A model generated the notes under the pieces. That model was not told the DNA's origin. It was given only the letters and a program-made list of their open reading frames with translations, and did no database searches. Source: Lantana camara (lineage: Eukaryota; Streptophyta; Magnoliopsida; Lamiales; Verbenaceae). Taken from it: a stretch of 64,000 nt of DNA. Below are positions 1-10,511 of the stretch, one piece after another (position 1 is the stretch's first letter; each line of letters begins with the position of its first letter). The stretch covers positions 53,041,501-53,105,500 of the forward strand of contig CM074862.1 in NCBI GenBank assembly GCA_037501455.1. Reading direction: 5' to 3'. A program made the position numbers and the translations under genes.

Positions 1-770
1 TTATCTGTTTATGTGCTTGTTTGATATGCATTTAAGTGTACTTGCATTAATCAAGACTAATAAAATTGGATAACATACATGTTGGTGAGGTCGAACCGGA
101 CAACTCTCCGGTTGATTCGAAAATTCCCATTAAATATTAAGCTAATTTCGAACAAATAGGTGTTTAATTCGAGATGCAAATTTTGAATTAAATTCCTAGC
201 ATTCCATCAATAGGTTTTAAGTTTAGTAAGTAAAGCTAGTTATTGTCCGCGAGTCGTGGGATAGCTAGTGGAGCTTATTAGTTCTTAGTTACCTAATTAA
301 TCATTTTAAATGATCAATATTTCGTGGTCAATTTTAGCAAGGGCGATGTCCTCGAGTCGTGGGTCGTTCGAACTAAGTTTTGGTCATGATCTTATGATTG
401 ATGGGTCTAGCTTAACGCCTAAGTAAATATGGATGTCGCGCGAGTCGTGGGTCCATATTGAAAGATAGGTGATGCAAAAACAATTACTAAGAGTTCTAAA
501 GGTGTTAGAATTGGTAAGTTGTACCTACCTAGGGTTCTTATTTAGAATGTCCGCGAGTCGTGGGTTCGAGGTAAAATGCCTAGGATCTTAGTACCCATTG
601 GGAAACGTGTTCCTCTTAGATCTTTGGGAATTCTAGATCTTTGAAAAACAGTGGGAGCTACATTAGATTAAAGACCTTATCTTTTGTATATCGTTATAAT
701 TCAGCATGCTCACTAGTTCTCTATTTTACCATTTAGGTCGTAGATTCTGTGATTCTCTACGTGTTTTGAA
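1..770 (+). other. Copia leader upstream of gag
   Basis: This non-coding stretch precedes the gag start at 771. No end of the 3' LTR type and no TGGTATCAGAGC primer-binding site is visible, so LTR end and PBS must be further upstream. The leader carries four spaced copies of a GC-rich motif (see 245-564) in otherwise AT-rich DNA. Bases 6-36 weakly resemble part of the 3' LTR near 4813-4843 (a GCTTGTTTGATATGC-like string), which may be chance or an old LTR duplication. Just before gag, 731-740 reads ACCATTTAGG, a string also found in the 3' LTR near 4899. Confidence 0.7.
245..564 (+). repeat. Four spaced copies of a GAGTCGTGGG motif in the copia leader
   Basis: GTCCGCGAGTCGTGGG occurs at 245-260 and exactly again at 549-564. 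One-mismatch or one-insertion versions lie at 348-363 (GTCCTCGAGTCGTGGG) and 435-451 (GTCGCGCGAGTCGTGGG). Spacing is about 103, 87 and 114 bases. The sequence between the copies is not obviously repeated. The role is unknown; an RNA-level leader element or a protein-binding site is possible. Confidence 0.85.
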
Positions 771-3437
771 ATGGCAACCAAAAACCCTCTTGTATCGATC
801 CTCGAGTCAAACAAGTTGACTGGTCCCAACTATTCTGATTGGCTGAGGAATCTAAAAATTATTTTAGATTCTGAGAAGAGAACTTATGTTCTCTTCGAAG
901 GGGAGCCTAGTCCCGAAGGGGAGGCTCCCACTCGGACCGAGCGGGACGTGATTCAGAAGTGGAAGGATGATAATCTCCAAGCCCGTTGCCTTATGTTGGC
1001 TAACATGTCTCCGGACTTGCAAAGACAACATGAGGCCATGGAATTTGCTTGGGAGATTTACGACCACTTAGAGCAACTTTACTGCCCTCATGAACGTGTT
1101 ACAAGGTATAACACTTCAAAGGAATTGTTCCACTTGAGAATGAGGGAAGGTTCAAGTGTCCATGAATATGGACTCAAGTTTCTTGCCCTTACTGAGAAAC
1201 TTGCTTCCATGGACATGCCACTGAAAGATGAGCTTTCAGTGGATTTGTTGCTAGCTTCGCTCCCACCATCATTCAACCCATTTGTCCTTAACTTCAACAT
1301 GAATCATGCTGGTGCTACTGTAGCTGAGCTGATTAGTCAGCTTGTGACTGCTGAAAGCACGATCAAGAAGGACAATAAGGTTTTGATGGTGAATGCTCCA
1401 TCTTCCTCTTCTGGGCCTTCTAAGGGTAAGGGCAAGAAAGCCCAAAAGAAGAAGAAGAAACCCCTTAGGCCCACTGGTGGCATTTCGAAGGGGAAGGCCC
1501 AAAAGAAGAAGCGTGATCAGAAAGAGGATGTTTGCTTCCATTGTGGCAAAGCGGGACATTGGAGGAGAAACTGCCCAGAGTACAAGGCTACTCTGAAGAA
1601 AGGTATCTTTCTCGTTGAAGTAAATCTTTCTATTAATTCTAGTTCTTGGGTACTTGATACCGGTTGTGGAACTCATATCTGTAATGATGTACAGATGCTA
1701 AGTGAAGTCCAACAACTCAAAGAAGGAGAATGTGTCTTGAAGATCGGCGATGGCTCAAACGTTGAAGCTCGAGCTTTAGGCACAATTAGATTAGATTTAG
1801 GTAGTTTTGAGTTAGTATTAAATAAAGTCCTTTATGTACCGAGCATTATTCGTAATATAATTTCAGTTCCAATATTAGATTGTGAAGGTTATGAAACTTA
1901 TATTAAGAATGGTAAATACTTTATCAAACGGAACAACTCTTCCGTTCACATCGGTACTCTAAGTAATGGACTTTACCTAACTCAAAATATCAATATTATG
2001 AATATACAACGAGAAACAAAGCGTAAGAGAGATGACAAAGTTTCAGCTCCCTTATGGTACGCTAGATTAGGACACATTTCCAAGAACAGAATTAGCAAGA
2101 TAAACACTTTAGGATCATTCTCTGAAAATGATCTCAAAGAGTTGACCTCTTGCGAATCCTGTCTCAAAGGAAAGATGTCCAAAGTTCCTTTTAAAGGAAC
2201 TGTGGAACGTGCCACTGAGGTTTTGGATTTGATCCATACTGATGTTTGTGGACCGCTTAGTGTAAGCACTAGAAACAATCATCAGTACTTCATAACCTTT
2301 ACCGATGACTTAAGTCGGTATGGTTATGTATACTTAATGAAGTATAAATCTGAAGCTTTTGAGAAATTCTTAGAATTTCAAAAGGAGGTTGAGAACCAAA
2401 CTGGTCACAAGATCAAAGCACTTCGATCTGATCGAGGAGGCGAGTATCTTAGTGAAGAATTCCTTAATCATCTCAAAGATAATGGGATTATCTCTCAGTG
2501 GACTCCTCCGGGAACTCCTCAGCTTAATGGAGTTTCTGAGAGAAGGCATCGAACCCTACTTGATATGGTTCGTTCCATGATGAGTTTCACTAACTTACCA
2601 CCTTCTTTCTGGGGTTATGCCCTAGAAAGTGCAGCAAAGATTCTGAATCTAGTTCCCTCTAAGTCAGTCCCCAAGACGCCCTATGAAATGTGGCATGGTA
2701 AAATCCCTAGTTATTCTTACTTAAGAATTTGGGGTTGTCCTGCTTACGTGAAGAGGACAGTGGGAGATAAGTTAGAATCTCGTTCAAACTTATGCTACTT
2801 TGTAGGTTATCCTAAGAAATCCATAGGATACTATTTCTATGATCAATCTGAGCAAAAGGTGTTTGTTTCCAGAAATGCCACTTTTCTTGAGGAACCGTTC
2901 CTTAAAGAAAAGAAAGGCAAGATCATAGAATTAGAAGAAGTACAAAATGACCCCACATCACCCACTGAAGAAACGTCCCACTCTGATCAACCACAACCAA
3001 TCACGAATTTCGATACACATGAAAATCCTCCTCTAAGGCGTTCTGAACGCAATCCTAGACAGCCGGAGAGATGGTATGGATTCTTCCATGAAATCTCTCA
3101 AAAGGATAATGATCCTTCAACATATGAGGAGGCACTTTCAGATTCTGACTCTGAACAGTGGATAGAAGCCATGAAATCCGAAATGGATTCCATGAACTCC
3201 AACCAAGTTTGGACCTTGGTAGATTTGCCTGATGGGGTCAAACCCATAGGTTGCAAATGGATCTTTAAGAGAAAGCTTGGAGTTGATGGAAGCATTGCAG
3301 CCTACAAAGCAAGACTGGTTGCAAAAGGATTCACTCAAAGACCCGGCGTGGACTTTGACGAAACCTTTTCACCAGTTGCAATGCAAAAATCCATTCGAAT
3401 CATGCTTGCCATTGCTGCATATTATGACTATGAGATA

Positions 3438-3440
3438 TGA
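3438..3440 (+). other. In-frame TGA inside the RT domain
   Basis: The stop lies two codons before the methionine and three before the first RT aspartate (codon 3447-3449). The downstream reading frame has the same phase and continues with intact RT motifs, so this is a point nonsense change rather than a domain boundary. Suppression is conceivable, but the separate frameshift downstream argues for simple decay. Confidence 0.9.
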
Positions 3441-4272
3441 CAAATGGATGTGAAAACTGCCTTTCTCAATGGTGACATTGACAAAGACATTTATATGGAG
3501 CAACCCATAGGTTTCACATTCAGTGGGAGTGAGCAAAAGGTTTGCAAACTCCAAAGATCAATCTATGGATTGAAACAGGCTTCTAGGAATTGGAACATTC
3601 GATTTGATGAATCAGTCAAAGCGTTTGGCTTCATCCAAATTTCGAATGAATCATGTGTGTATAGAAAGGAATTGGAGACCTCAGTGCAATTCTTAGTACT
3701 TTATGTTGATGACATCCTTCTTATTGGGAATTCGAAGGATGACATGAAAGTGACTAAGTTATGGTTATCGAACCAATTCGAGATGAAAGATCTTGGTGAT
3801 GCGTCCTATATCCTTGGAATTAAAATCTATAGAGATAGATCTAGAAGGTTAATAGGACTATCACAGTCGATGTACATTGACAAAGTATTAAAGAGATTCA
3901 ATATGGAGTCAGCAAAGGTTAAGAACCTTCCTATGAGTGTAGGAACATGTCTTTCAAAGAGGATGTGTCCTAAGACTAACCTTGAGAAGGAAAGAATGAC
4001 TCATACACCTTATGCATCAGTAATAGGTAGCATAATGTATGCAATGTTATGTACTCGACCGGATGTGGCTTATGCACTTAGTGTAACAAGTCGTTTCCAA
4101 TCTGACCCTGGAGATGGTCACTGGGCTGCCGTGAAGAATATTCTTAAGTACTTGAAGAGTACTAAAGATTTATTCTTAGTTTACGGAGGTCAGAAAGATC
4201 TTACTGTCGAAGGACACTGCGATGCAAGCTTTGCATCTGACTTAGATGATTTTAAGTCAATGTCAGGATACA

Positions 4273-4277
4273 TTTTT
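4273..4277 (+). other. Frameshift at a run of five T, RT/RNase H junction
   Basis: Upstream, RNase H matches the frame of 771 up to the SGYIF motif. Downstream, the family-like sequence (GGAVSWKSS, then TTEAEYLA) continues in the next frame. The change of phase falls at the T run, so a one-base slippage insertion is the simplest explanation. Confidence 0.85.
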
Positions 4278-4693
4278 CTGCCTAAACGGCGGAGCAGTGA
4301 GTTGGAAGAGTTCCAAGCAGACTACCACTGCAGATTCGACCACTGAGGCCGAATACTTAGCTGCAAATGATGCAGCTAAGGAAGGTGTTTGGATTAGAAA
4401 CTTCATTCAAAAGTTGAATGTTGTTCCTAGCATGAAAGACCCCATTACTGTGTTTTGTGACAACACTGGGGCGGTTGCTCAAGCAAGAGAACCAAGATCT
4501 CACCAACGGACCAAGCACATTATGAGGAAGTATCACCTAATCCGTGATATTATCAAAAGAGGAGATGTGCTAATTGAGAGGGTCACATCAGCAGAGAACG
4601 TGGCAGATCCACTTACTAAACCCCTTAGTCGAGAAGCTTTCCAAGGTCATCTTCAGAAGATGGGACTTAGAGTAGCTTTAGAATGGCTTTGAC

Positions 4694-4708
4694 GGGCAAG
4701 TGGGAGAT
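4694..4708 (+). promoter_or_regulatory. Copia polypurine tract
   Basis: GGGCAAGTGGGAGAT lies directly against the TGTTAGG start of the 3' LTR and two bases after the pol stop codon. A string of the AAGTGGGAGAT type before TGTT is the usual plus-strand primer position in plant copia elements. Confidence 0.85.
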
Positions 4709-5856
4709 TGTTAGGAATAGTGCCCTAGAAAGCCGATTGTATATCCGCTTTGTACTTTTCCTTATTGTAATCACAGACAATCTTTGAATGAAATAACGAA
4801 TTGAGGCAACACTTCTTTATATGCTCTTGTTTGGTATGCGTTTACTTTAGCTGTGCATGTATGAGAACTCCCCTAATCCTGATGACTTTAGGACTCTACC
4901 ATTTAGGTGAAATGGTTCATGAAACGAGCCCTATATCACATAAGTCATGATTAGTAAAATACTCCAAGCCGATGAGTCCTACAGACAGTGGGAGTGTCAA
5001 CCTGACTCCTCTAAGGCTTGCTTGTGGGATCACACCCTTAAGAAGGACCACCTTGTTTCATGGAGGTGCAAAGTGTATAGTTGATACGTGCGTGATACAT
5101 GAGGGTGCTTACTTTAATAAGTAAGTTCACTGAGGTGCCCCGTGTGAGAACATTCCTAAATGGGAAAGGAAGTTTCTATTTCAGGAAATGGAAACTTCCA
5201 GATTATGAAATATCTCACGAGTCATTGATGTGATTAATTGATCCTTAGACTTGAGGTTCCTTGTCACTTTATGAGTTAACTCTGTAGTCTTAGGTATAAG
5301 CTTTAAAGGGTGTCGCCATAGACAACTGATTCAAGGCTTATGCTGGGGCTGCACAAGTGACTCATGAAAGTGAATGAGAATCAAGAAAGGACCTACACTT
5401 GCATTTGCAAGGTGATCTCTTATTGTGTAAGTCATTCATATGCCATATGGAGTCCTTGGCCAAGGCAGTAGATCAAGACATCAAGAAAAGGGTTTCTTGG
5501 ATTGAGATCAAATGGATATGAAATGCACTTAGCTTTAAGACCGGATTATTAGGGTTCTGATTATTCCCTTGCCCTAGATCTTGGTTGAGAGATAGTAAGT
5601 AGGAGGATTGTATCTCACATGAATCAATGACTTAAAGGTTCTGTCGAATCCGAACATTCCAATTCAGCTAGGGGTTAAACACCTGTTGCTAGACTATGGT
5701 CGTTTAATCTGTGGACTGATTAATTAATTAGTGAATTAATTAATTGGGGTCACTGCTAATTGAATTGAGAACCTAGAGGGTCACACACAACAACTTGGTT
5801 ACATGAGTTGAGGCTTGAAAATGATTAAACGAGTTAATCGGGCCAAGAGGGTTCCA

Positions 5857-5924
5857 CACGTGTGAAATCACACGTGTGGCTCACGTGAGTGACACGTGTC
5901 ACTGTGACACGTGTCACACACGTG
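5857..5924 (+). promoter_or_regulatory. Cluster of six CACGTG (G-box) palindromes in the copia LTR
   Basis: CACGTG occurs at 5857-5862, 5871-5876, 5882-5887, 5893-5898, 5908-5913 and 5919-5924. Several lie in longer palindromes such as GACACGTGTC (5891-5900 and 5906-5915). CACGTG is the core bound by plant bZIP and bHLH factors. The cluster is about 340 bases upstream of the TATA box, a plausible enhancer position. Function is inferred only. Confidence 0.75.
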
Positions 5925-6266
5925 TGTATATATATATATTATATATATATTAAATAATTAATTAGTTAATTATTTAATAGACTTTGGTTTAATTTTGAAT
6001 TAAAAGGAAAGTCTAATTTTGGAGAAAATAATCTAGTTAATTAATTATGAATTAATTAATTAGATAAAAATAAGTTATTTATTTTATAATAAATAAAGTA
6101 TAAAATTATCCAAAAAATAGTTTGGATATTTTTAGCTCTCTTAAAAGTTGACTAGAATTAGAATTCAAAGTCAAAGTTGGAAAATACTTGATCATCAAGT
6201 AATAGGAGAGAGAGGGACCAAATCCTTTGTCCATTAGGACTAGGTTCGGCCGCCCCTCCCCTTTCC

Positions 6267-6274
6267 TATATATA
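6267..6274 (+). promoter_or_regulatory. TATA box of the copia LTR
   Basis: TATATATA in the context CCTATATATAGGGGAG follows a C-rich stretch and lies about 390 bases before the LTR end. It is the best core-promoter candidate in the LTR, with transcription expected to start around 6295-6305. Confidence 0.65.
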
Positions 6275-7414
6275 GGGGAGCTCATGCTCCCCTTTAGAGC
6301 TAATAGACAATTCTTGGTTCATGTGTTGAACACCTTCCTTTCTCCAAGATTAAATTAAACCCTAGGTTAAGCCTAAACACTAACTAGAGAACTAGCATCC
6401 TTACTAGTTAGATTGTGATCAAGTTGGTGGACTTTCTCTAGAGACTTCAAGTTAGAAGTTTGAAGATTCGAGCTTTACCAAGGAGAGGGGATCAAGCCGC
6501 GAGAAGAGCGTTCTTGGGTGGCTTGAAACGCTTCAAGAAAGAATTAAAAGAAAAGTAAGTTTTCTATCTTTACGAATTTGGTTACACGATTGCGAGTTCA
6601 AGGTCCTTTTGTTGGGAAATTTTTTTTTTAAATTCTGCTGCTTTCTGATTCGTGTTTTCCAACACCACTTGCTGAAACTTGGCAAAATATCATCTGCTTC
6701 CCAGTTTTTCCCATAGCTCAAGCCTTACCAAGAGATTCAAGCTCAAATATCCTTCCAAACCTCCATTAATCCACAAGGTAAGCTTGGATATGTTATGTAC
6801 ATTCAATATGAGTCATTTTCATTCATTCATCCCCAAATTTGAGCATGGTTTCATAGGTTTTTGGGCTGAGTTCGAAAATAAGAGGTTTGGGGCAAATTTG
6901 TTGATCTCTTTCAATTCTTGAGCTTTTTGGATGATTCCAAGCCTAAAAATGATTGTTTTAACATCCTCTTCTCATTTATGATCATTGATTACATAGTAGT
7001 TGAGGTATTTTTGAGATATCAGTTATGGCATATTGAGAAAATTTTCATGATTTGTCACGTATGCCTTCTTTCTTGTTTGAACTCTTTTGGAACTGAGTTA
7101 TATGTTGAAATTGTGTTGCTTTGCTGCGTTTTGGATAGCCTAAATTGATCAGAATAAGTTGAGTTGAAGAGGATCTTTTATGCCCTGTTTTTTCGGGGAT
7201 TTGGTGCCCTGTTTTGGCCTGAAATTGTGCTGTCAAAGCTGCTGCGTTTCTGCCTTGCTTTTGCTGTCAATTTTAGTGGCTTGTTAGAGCTATTTTGTGC
7301 TGCATTTCATACCTTCTTAGTTCTGCATTTCATGCTTTGGGTTGCTGCCTTCTTGCTGCGTATTTTGCTGTCAGACAGGGGATAAGCCTACGTAATTGTT
7401 GAGCTGCTGCGTTC

Positions 7415-7540
7415 CGACACGGGGGTGTCGATCTATTTCTTTTCAGCGTGGAACGGGGGTGCAAGGGTGGTCTGAAACCTCTGTACCGAGACACGGGGGT
7501 GTCTTGGTTTGTTCTTTGTGGGTGACACGGGGGTGTCACC
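7415..7540 (+). repeat. Hairpin array with GGGG loops (A-like LTR)
   Basis: Three short inverted repeats share the loop GGGG. Stem CGACAC/GTGTCG lies at 7415-7430. Stem ACCGAGACAC/GTGTCTTGGT lies at 7485-7508, ten pairs including one G-U. Stem GGTGACAC/GTGTCACC lies at 7521-7540. A fourth ACGGGGGT at 7453-7460 has no clear stem. Equivalent arrays occur in every A LTR here. Confidence 0.85.
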
Positions 7541-7851
7541 TTGTAATTTCATGCATGTTGCTGCTGTGTTGCTGTGTACTGCTGCTGCTACTTTCCTTTT
7601 CTTCTTGCATGCAGGCTGGTTGTATGCTTGATTGTGGTAGGTCATGCATGAGTTGTAGGTGTGTGATTTTAATGCATGAATTACTTTGTTATTTGAATTT
7701 CCTATTGTTCCTGTGCATGCATACGTATGGCAGTAAATATGTATATATATATACCTATGTTTTAATGCATGAATTTGCATGCATGCTATATGTATATATA
7801 TTTAAATGTTTGCATGCATGTAGTTTTGTGTGTGTGCATGTGGTTTTACGT

Positions 7852-7854
<3 letters not shown>

Positions 7855-7887
<33 letters not shown>
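7855..7887 (+). repeat. TA microsatellite
   Basis: Uninterrupted TA dinucleotides in the A-like LTR, in the same relative region as the TA tract at 30203-30249 in the complete A element. Confidence 0.9.
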
Positions 7888-7889
<2 letters not shown>

Positions 7890-8473
7890 GTTAGGTTTGC
7901 ATGCATGATAATGTATGTATATATGTATATTATATAGTTATATATATATTTATTAAATATTAAATGTTATTTGATTTAATTGAATTATAAAATTTAATTG
8001 TTGCCTATTTCATGGTTGATTTAATTTCCTAAATTTAATTGATTGTATTTAATTGTTTATTTTCTAATTGTAAATGCGATTGAATGTGTTTAATTGTTTT
8101 TGTTCTAATTTTAAATGTGAAGGATATGAACTCGTTTGAATACGAATGCTTCATTGAATGAACGAATTGAATGTTTATATGTCTTTAAGACTTTAATAGT
8201 GCACATGAACATTTTATGATATAATATCATCTTTTACGCATTCATATCATGATCATTGCATGCCGTGCGTCTTATATGGTTCATTGGAGTCTCGAGTCTC
8301 ACGATCACGTCATGTTGTCTTTTGTACAGTTTATCTCCAGGGTGGAGAATCTTGATCAACTAGGCACTCGGTAACTCGTATCCTTGTATCGCCATGTTCC
8401 AGGTGAGGGTGTTTTCGTTCTAGTTACATATTAAACCCTACAACCTTATGTGACACGCCTTGGCCAAAAACCT

Positions 8474-8476
<3 letters not shown>

Positions 8477-8522
<46 letters not shown>
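8477..8522 (+). repeat. TA microsatellite
   Basis: About 23 TA dinucleotides, between AACCTTATG and CGTTACTTTTAAAG in the A-like LTR. Confidence 0.9.
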
Positions 8523-8524
<2 letters not shown>

Positions 8525-9731
8525 GTTACTTTTAAAGTAAAGTTATCGAGTAAATATTGATCGAGTAAACCCTTTTCAAATGAATTATGAAATATGTTGT
8601 GTTTCTTATGAATTGAAATGTTTTGTCGAGATTATGCATGTATGTTATGTTCACGGGCCCAGGAATTAGTACATGTGGCTATCCGGGGAGGCAAGGGCCA
8701 ACGGTGATCCCGTGTGCTGATTCCATTATGTTAACGGCGAAACGGACCTCGTCAAGGAGGTTTTGACGAGGAAACGCTAACCGGGCTTTGAGGCCTCATG
8801 AACCTCATAGCCACAATGATATGTTTAGGTGGTCGGGCCTTGCAAACCCGTCCACCACCCGGAGGAAGAAGGTTGGAACTTATTTTATGTTTATGATTAT
8901 GTTTATGATTGATTTGCAACGTGCGGGAAGGCCGGGACACGGATTGCCCAAACGAATATGTTTTATGATATGATATATGATCCGCGTGTATTATGATATA
9001 TTGCATGATCACCTATTTAAAGTATTAATGATATGTGTCGTACACAGTCGGAGTTGGTTGGAGATGATGCACGCTCACTCGCCGAGCCCTTATGTTTATG
9101 TATGAATTATGAACGTAATGAATTAATATGATTAGTCATAAAATCCGAGTATTGCTTGGTTATTCTCTTGCCCTTTGGGAACTAATTTCAAATAAAACCT
9201 TGCTCGGGATTTATGACTTGTATGTGCATGTTTTATATATATGTATATCGCTCCTGCTCACTCAGTCTTCTAGAGACTGACCCTCTCCCTCCCCAACACT
9301 TTAGTGTGCAGGTTTGACTTTGAAGTTCGAGCTAGGCGGGGTTGTGTTGAGTTCGAGTCGGTCAAGTTAAGTTAGTAGCGTATCTGCATTCACTTATCTA
9401 TTTAAATGGTGTATGATTCGACCCTGTGTCATTATGAACTTGAATCTTATGTAATTGTTATTGTATTGTCGTGTCAGGCTTGTTAGGAATTAAAAGAGGC
9501 CTGAAGAGCCCAATTCTGCTTATGGTTTGTGTGTTTGAACTTTAGTTTTCCGTTGCATTATATTTTGTTGATTGGTTATCATTGCAGGGTCTAAGTTCCG
9601 CCTGGCTTAGGAAGGTTATTTTGTTTGTCTCCCATTCGCTATGGTTGGATACGGGTGCGGACATTCCATTTCGTTACTCGTGTTGAGTCATAGTGCGGGG
9701 GATGTGGTGCCCCATAGTGCGGGGTGCTACA

Positions 9732-10511
9732 CGGCACCACGGATTGTCCTCGGGTTATTGCATAATTTCCATTCCATGAATGTGTTACATGAATACACTA
9801 TCGCCCGATTGCACGGTAAATTGAATTGCATGATCACCTATTAATTAACAATTAAGCAAGCATGTTTCATGTTCATTTGGAGTACGGTTGGAGACGGTTG
9901 GAGACTGCCCTCACTCGCCGGGGCCATGTATTGATTGCATGAAAATGAACAAGTATTTAATATTGATAGTTGTATTCTCGGGCGAAGAGTACATTCTTGA
10001 ACTTATACGTTATCTTTTATAAACCTTTACCCGAGAATATAACTTGCATGTTATTTGCGCTAATATGTATTTAAACCCCTCACTCGGTCTTCACAGACTG
10101 ACGCCTCCACCTTTCAGGTTATTGCAGGTGCACGCTAGGCGGGAGTCGAGTCGAGTCGAATAGTCGAGTCAACCATGGTTTGTGTATTTGGTTAATCGTT
10201 ATTACTTATGAAATTGTGGTTAATACTATTGTTTTATATTTGGAGATGATAATGTATTGATATTTAAAGTTGGAATATAATTTATTTGGTAAATGAGAAA
10301 TGACATGACATGGCAAATGGAAATATTCGATTGTGATTACTTTATGGTTCCGCTTAATTCCGTTGCACTATAGGTTAATCCCGCCCAGCTTGTCAATTAA
10401 TACATTGTCACCCGTTCGCTATAGGTTAGTTCATGCACGGATTGGCCGTTTCGTGTGTGGATTGACCTATAGTGCAGGGGTGTGGCACCTCCACGTGTAC
10501 GGGGTGCTACA
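9732..10511 (+). repeat. B-like LTR fragment, + strand (3' part)
   Basis: From about 9880 it matches the reverse complement of the B LTR: a GGTTGGAGA block, CTCACTCGCC, CCCGAGAATATAACTTGCATG, CTCACTCGGTCTTCACAGAC, CACGCTAGGCGGGAG, and the end ACCTATAGTGCAGGGG then GGGGTGCTACA. Bases 9732-9880 match poorly, so this is a diverged B relative. It abuts a minus-strand B LTR at 10512, forming a foldback. Confidence 0.7.

Larger units (their letters stand above)
771..4692 (+). pseudogene. Broken copia gag-pol polyprotein
   Basis: A single reading frame from ATG 771 encodes the capsid and the replication enzymes of a Ty1/copia element. Visible domains: Gag N-terminus; a lysine-rich stretch at about residues 217-250; a CCHC zinc knuckle (C255, C258, H263, C268); an aspartic protease with D296-T297-G298; an integrase zinc region with GHI and CESC near residues 430-470; an integrase core with D491, D554 and E590 (exactly 35 residues between the last two); RT starting near residue 800, with YVDD at 3702-3713; and RNase H with TTEAEY and a C-terminal ADPLTKPL. 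The frame is cut by TGA at 3438-3440 in the RT domain, then resumes in phase at 3441. It shifts by one base near 4273-4277 at the start of RNase H and ends at TGA 4690-4692. Without the lesions its length would be about 1,300 residues, normal for copia. It is recognisable but not functional as one protein. Confidence 0.95.
1..6664 (+). mobile_element. Ty1/copia LTR retrotransposon, 5' LTR outside the window
   Basis: The element contains a leader, a gag-protease-integrase-RT-RNase H reading frame in the copia order (integrase before RT), a polypurine tract and a 3' LTR starting TGTTAGGAA and ending TTCCAACA. The 3' LTR end has no match within bases 1-770, so the 5' LTR must lie upstream of the window. 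The flank after the 3' LTR (6665 onward) is LTR sequence of an A-like element, so this copia inserted into that older LTR. The first five flanking bases, CCACT, are the expected target duplication, but the other side is not visible. The coding region is broken, so this copy cannot be autonomous. The copia lineage was not determined. Confidence 0.9.
4709..6664 (+). repeat. Copia 3' LTR, 1,956 bp
   Basis: Starts TGTTAGGAATAG and ends TTTTCCAACA, giving imperfect inverted ends TGTTAGGAA/TTCCAACA. It is preceded by the polypurine tract and followed by unrelated (A-like LTR) sequence. It holds a cluster of six CACGTG boxes (5857-5924), an AT-rich stretch (5925-6120), a TATA box (6267-6274) followed by a GC-rich foldback (GGGGAGC/GCTCCCC), and then the presumed transcribed R-U5 part. 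Confidence 0.9.
6665..9731 (+). repeat. A-like LTR fragment, + strand (3' part)
   Basis: Resembles the reverse complement of the family A LTR (for example 28302-31500) in order and content. It has a GTAAGCTTGG-like segment after the copia insertion, the GGGG-loop hairpin array, two TA tracts, the conserved stem-loop TCTCCA/TGGAGA at 8334-8348, a GGTGGTCGGGCCTTGC block, and an end with CATAGTGCGGGGTGCTACA. It is clearly more diverged from the A copies than they are from each other. The 5' part and any internal region lie beyond the copia, outside the window. Short open frames here have no recognisable product. Confidence 0.8.

Noticed and set aside
3438..3440. Programmed readthrough or gag-pol boundary
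   Set aside because: The stop lies within the RT domain, not between gag and pol, and copia elements normally use one continuous frame.
5925..6120. AT-rich stretch as a matrix attachment region or origin
   Set aside because: AT richness alone is common in LTRs, and no specific motif supports either role.
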